From NCBI RefSeq assembly GCF_012034175.1, contig NZ_JAATEJ010000036.1:1-64000 (forward strand): a DNA stretch of 64,000 bases, in the 5' to 3' direction. Positions 63,500 through 64,000 of this stretch are shown piece after piece (position 1 is the stretch's first letter; each line of letters begins with the position of its first letter). The position numbers were made by a program, and so were the translations under genes. The stretch is from Actinacidiphila epipremni (lineage in GTDB: Bacteria > Actinomycetota > Actinomycetes > Streptomycetales > Streptomycetaceae). The notes beneath the pieces are model-generated. The model had not been told where the DNA came from and ran no database searches. It was given only the letters and a program-made list of their open reading frames with translations.

Positions 63500-64000
63500 T
63501 CATCGCGCCGCCCGGGCGGTGTGCGGCTCGGCGGGGAGGCGCGGGCCGGGCACGGAAGGCAGCGGGCCGCCGGCGCGCAGGTCGCGGCAGAAGGCGTCGA
63601 CGGAGGCGCGGCTGAGCGGCGGCAGCGCGGTCAGGCACGCGTACGGGCCGGCGGTGGCCAGCCGCCAGCGGGCGCACAGCGCGGCGGCCGGCCGGGGGAA
63701 GCGGACGGTGAGGCCGTGCCCGGTGCGGTCGGCGCGGTAGCCGGCGGCGGTGAGGTGGTCGGCGGCGTAGCCGGCGGTGTCGTAGCAGGCGTGCACCAGG
63801 GAGCGCAGCCCGTCGTAGCCGTGGTCGCGCAGCCCCGCCCACAGCAGCGCGGTGGCCAGCGGGTGGGGGGTGGGCCCGCCTCCGCCGCGGGCGGCGGGTA
63901 CGGCCGGGCCGGCCGCGGCCAGCACGACCCCGCACGGGACGGGCAGGCCCAGCAGGCGGTGCGCGGTCAGCGACAGGCTGTCGGCGCCGTCGCGCAGGTC
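63500..64000 (-). CDS. PLP-dependent decarboxylase homologue, C-terminal part (partial)
   Basis: The gene runs off the right edge; the last 166 residues are seen. SLSLTAHRLLGLPVPCGVV matches the segment around the cofactor lysine of group II (histidine-type) decarboxylases, usually S-x-x-H-K-F/L-x-G-x-P-x-P-C-G-V. Here the residue after His is Arg (CAC CGC), so the Schiff-base lysine is missing. The C-terminal helical part (LVHACYDTAGYAADHLTAAG, RATGPYACLTALPPLS-like) fits the family. It may be a non-catalytic homologue. Confidence 0.75.
   Translation of the reverse strand, partial: DLRDGADSLSLTAHRLLGLPVPCGVVLAAAGPAVPAARGGGGPTPHPLATALLWAGLRDHGYDGLRSLVHACYDTAGYAADHLTAAGYRADRTGHGLTVRFPRPAAALCARWRLATAGPYACLTALPPLSRASVDAFCRDLRAGGPLPSVPGPRLPAEPHTARAAR

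Overview
The window looks like a piece of a Streptomyces (or very close relative) chromosome. GC content is very high, third codon positions are nearly all G or C, several genes start directly at a TAnnnT -10 box with no leader, and the gene content is typical of the Streptomyces core: sigE-cseABC, lsr2, clpC, cdgB, tandem Trp-codon control of a tryptophanyl-tRNA synthetase, and small terB/terD genes. There are no rRNA or tRNA genes, no insertion sequences, no CRISPR array and no secondary-metabolite cluster.

Layout. 0.2-6 kb: a trpS preceded by a leader peptide with two Trp codons and a three-way hairpin attenuator, then proC, an ABC-2 exporter whose promoter and start codon lie inside a 22-bp palindrome, two membrane proteins and a tyrosine phosphatase. 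6-18.9 kb: a GlsB-type membrane protein, a secreted SGNH esterase, ilvD, a TetR/TIM-barrel/Ppx group, a probable polymorphic toxin with its immunity gene, a methyltransferase, and a second methionine aminopeptidase next to an XRE regulator. 18.9-26.6 kb: a membrane protein fusing sigma-like, zinc anti-sigma and BACON-like parts, surrounded by three copies of a 105-bp palindromic repeat; then radA-disA (c-di-AMP) and mutY. 27-33 kb: the complete sigE-cseA-cseB-cseC cell-envelope stress operon, then an oxidoreductase, a NUDIX hydrolase, a kinase-like protein and a hydrolase.

34-50 kb: an MFS pump with divergent TetR repressor and a double operator, an M23 peptidase, clpC, lsr2, BlaI-type regulator plus argA, and a tightly overlapping operon (DUF2520 oxidoreductase-panC-nadB-nadC-coaX) that makes pantothenate, NAD and CoA precursors. 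Five copies of an 82-bp repeat, arranged as two facing arms, fill the gap before a leaderless NarL-type two-component system (50.3-52.2 kb). 52-64 kb: an ArsR/oxidoreductase pair, a threonine aldolase-family enzyme, the c-di-GMP synthase cdgB facing a flavin reductase (with a BldD-like and a CRP-like box between them), arfB, terD, terB, a LuxR-type regulator, and at the edge the C-terminal part of a pyridoxal-dependent decarboxylase homologue that has arginine where the cofactor lysine should be.

The genes from trpS to about 52 kb match, from memory, one conserved block of the S. coelicolor chromosome, while those from cdgB onward match another block on the other side of oriC, so a rearrangement junction probably lies at 52.2-54.9 kb. 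Start sites were chosen by ribosome binding sites, leaderless promoters and known family lengths; where these conflict it is said in the entry.
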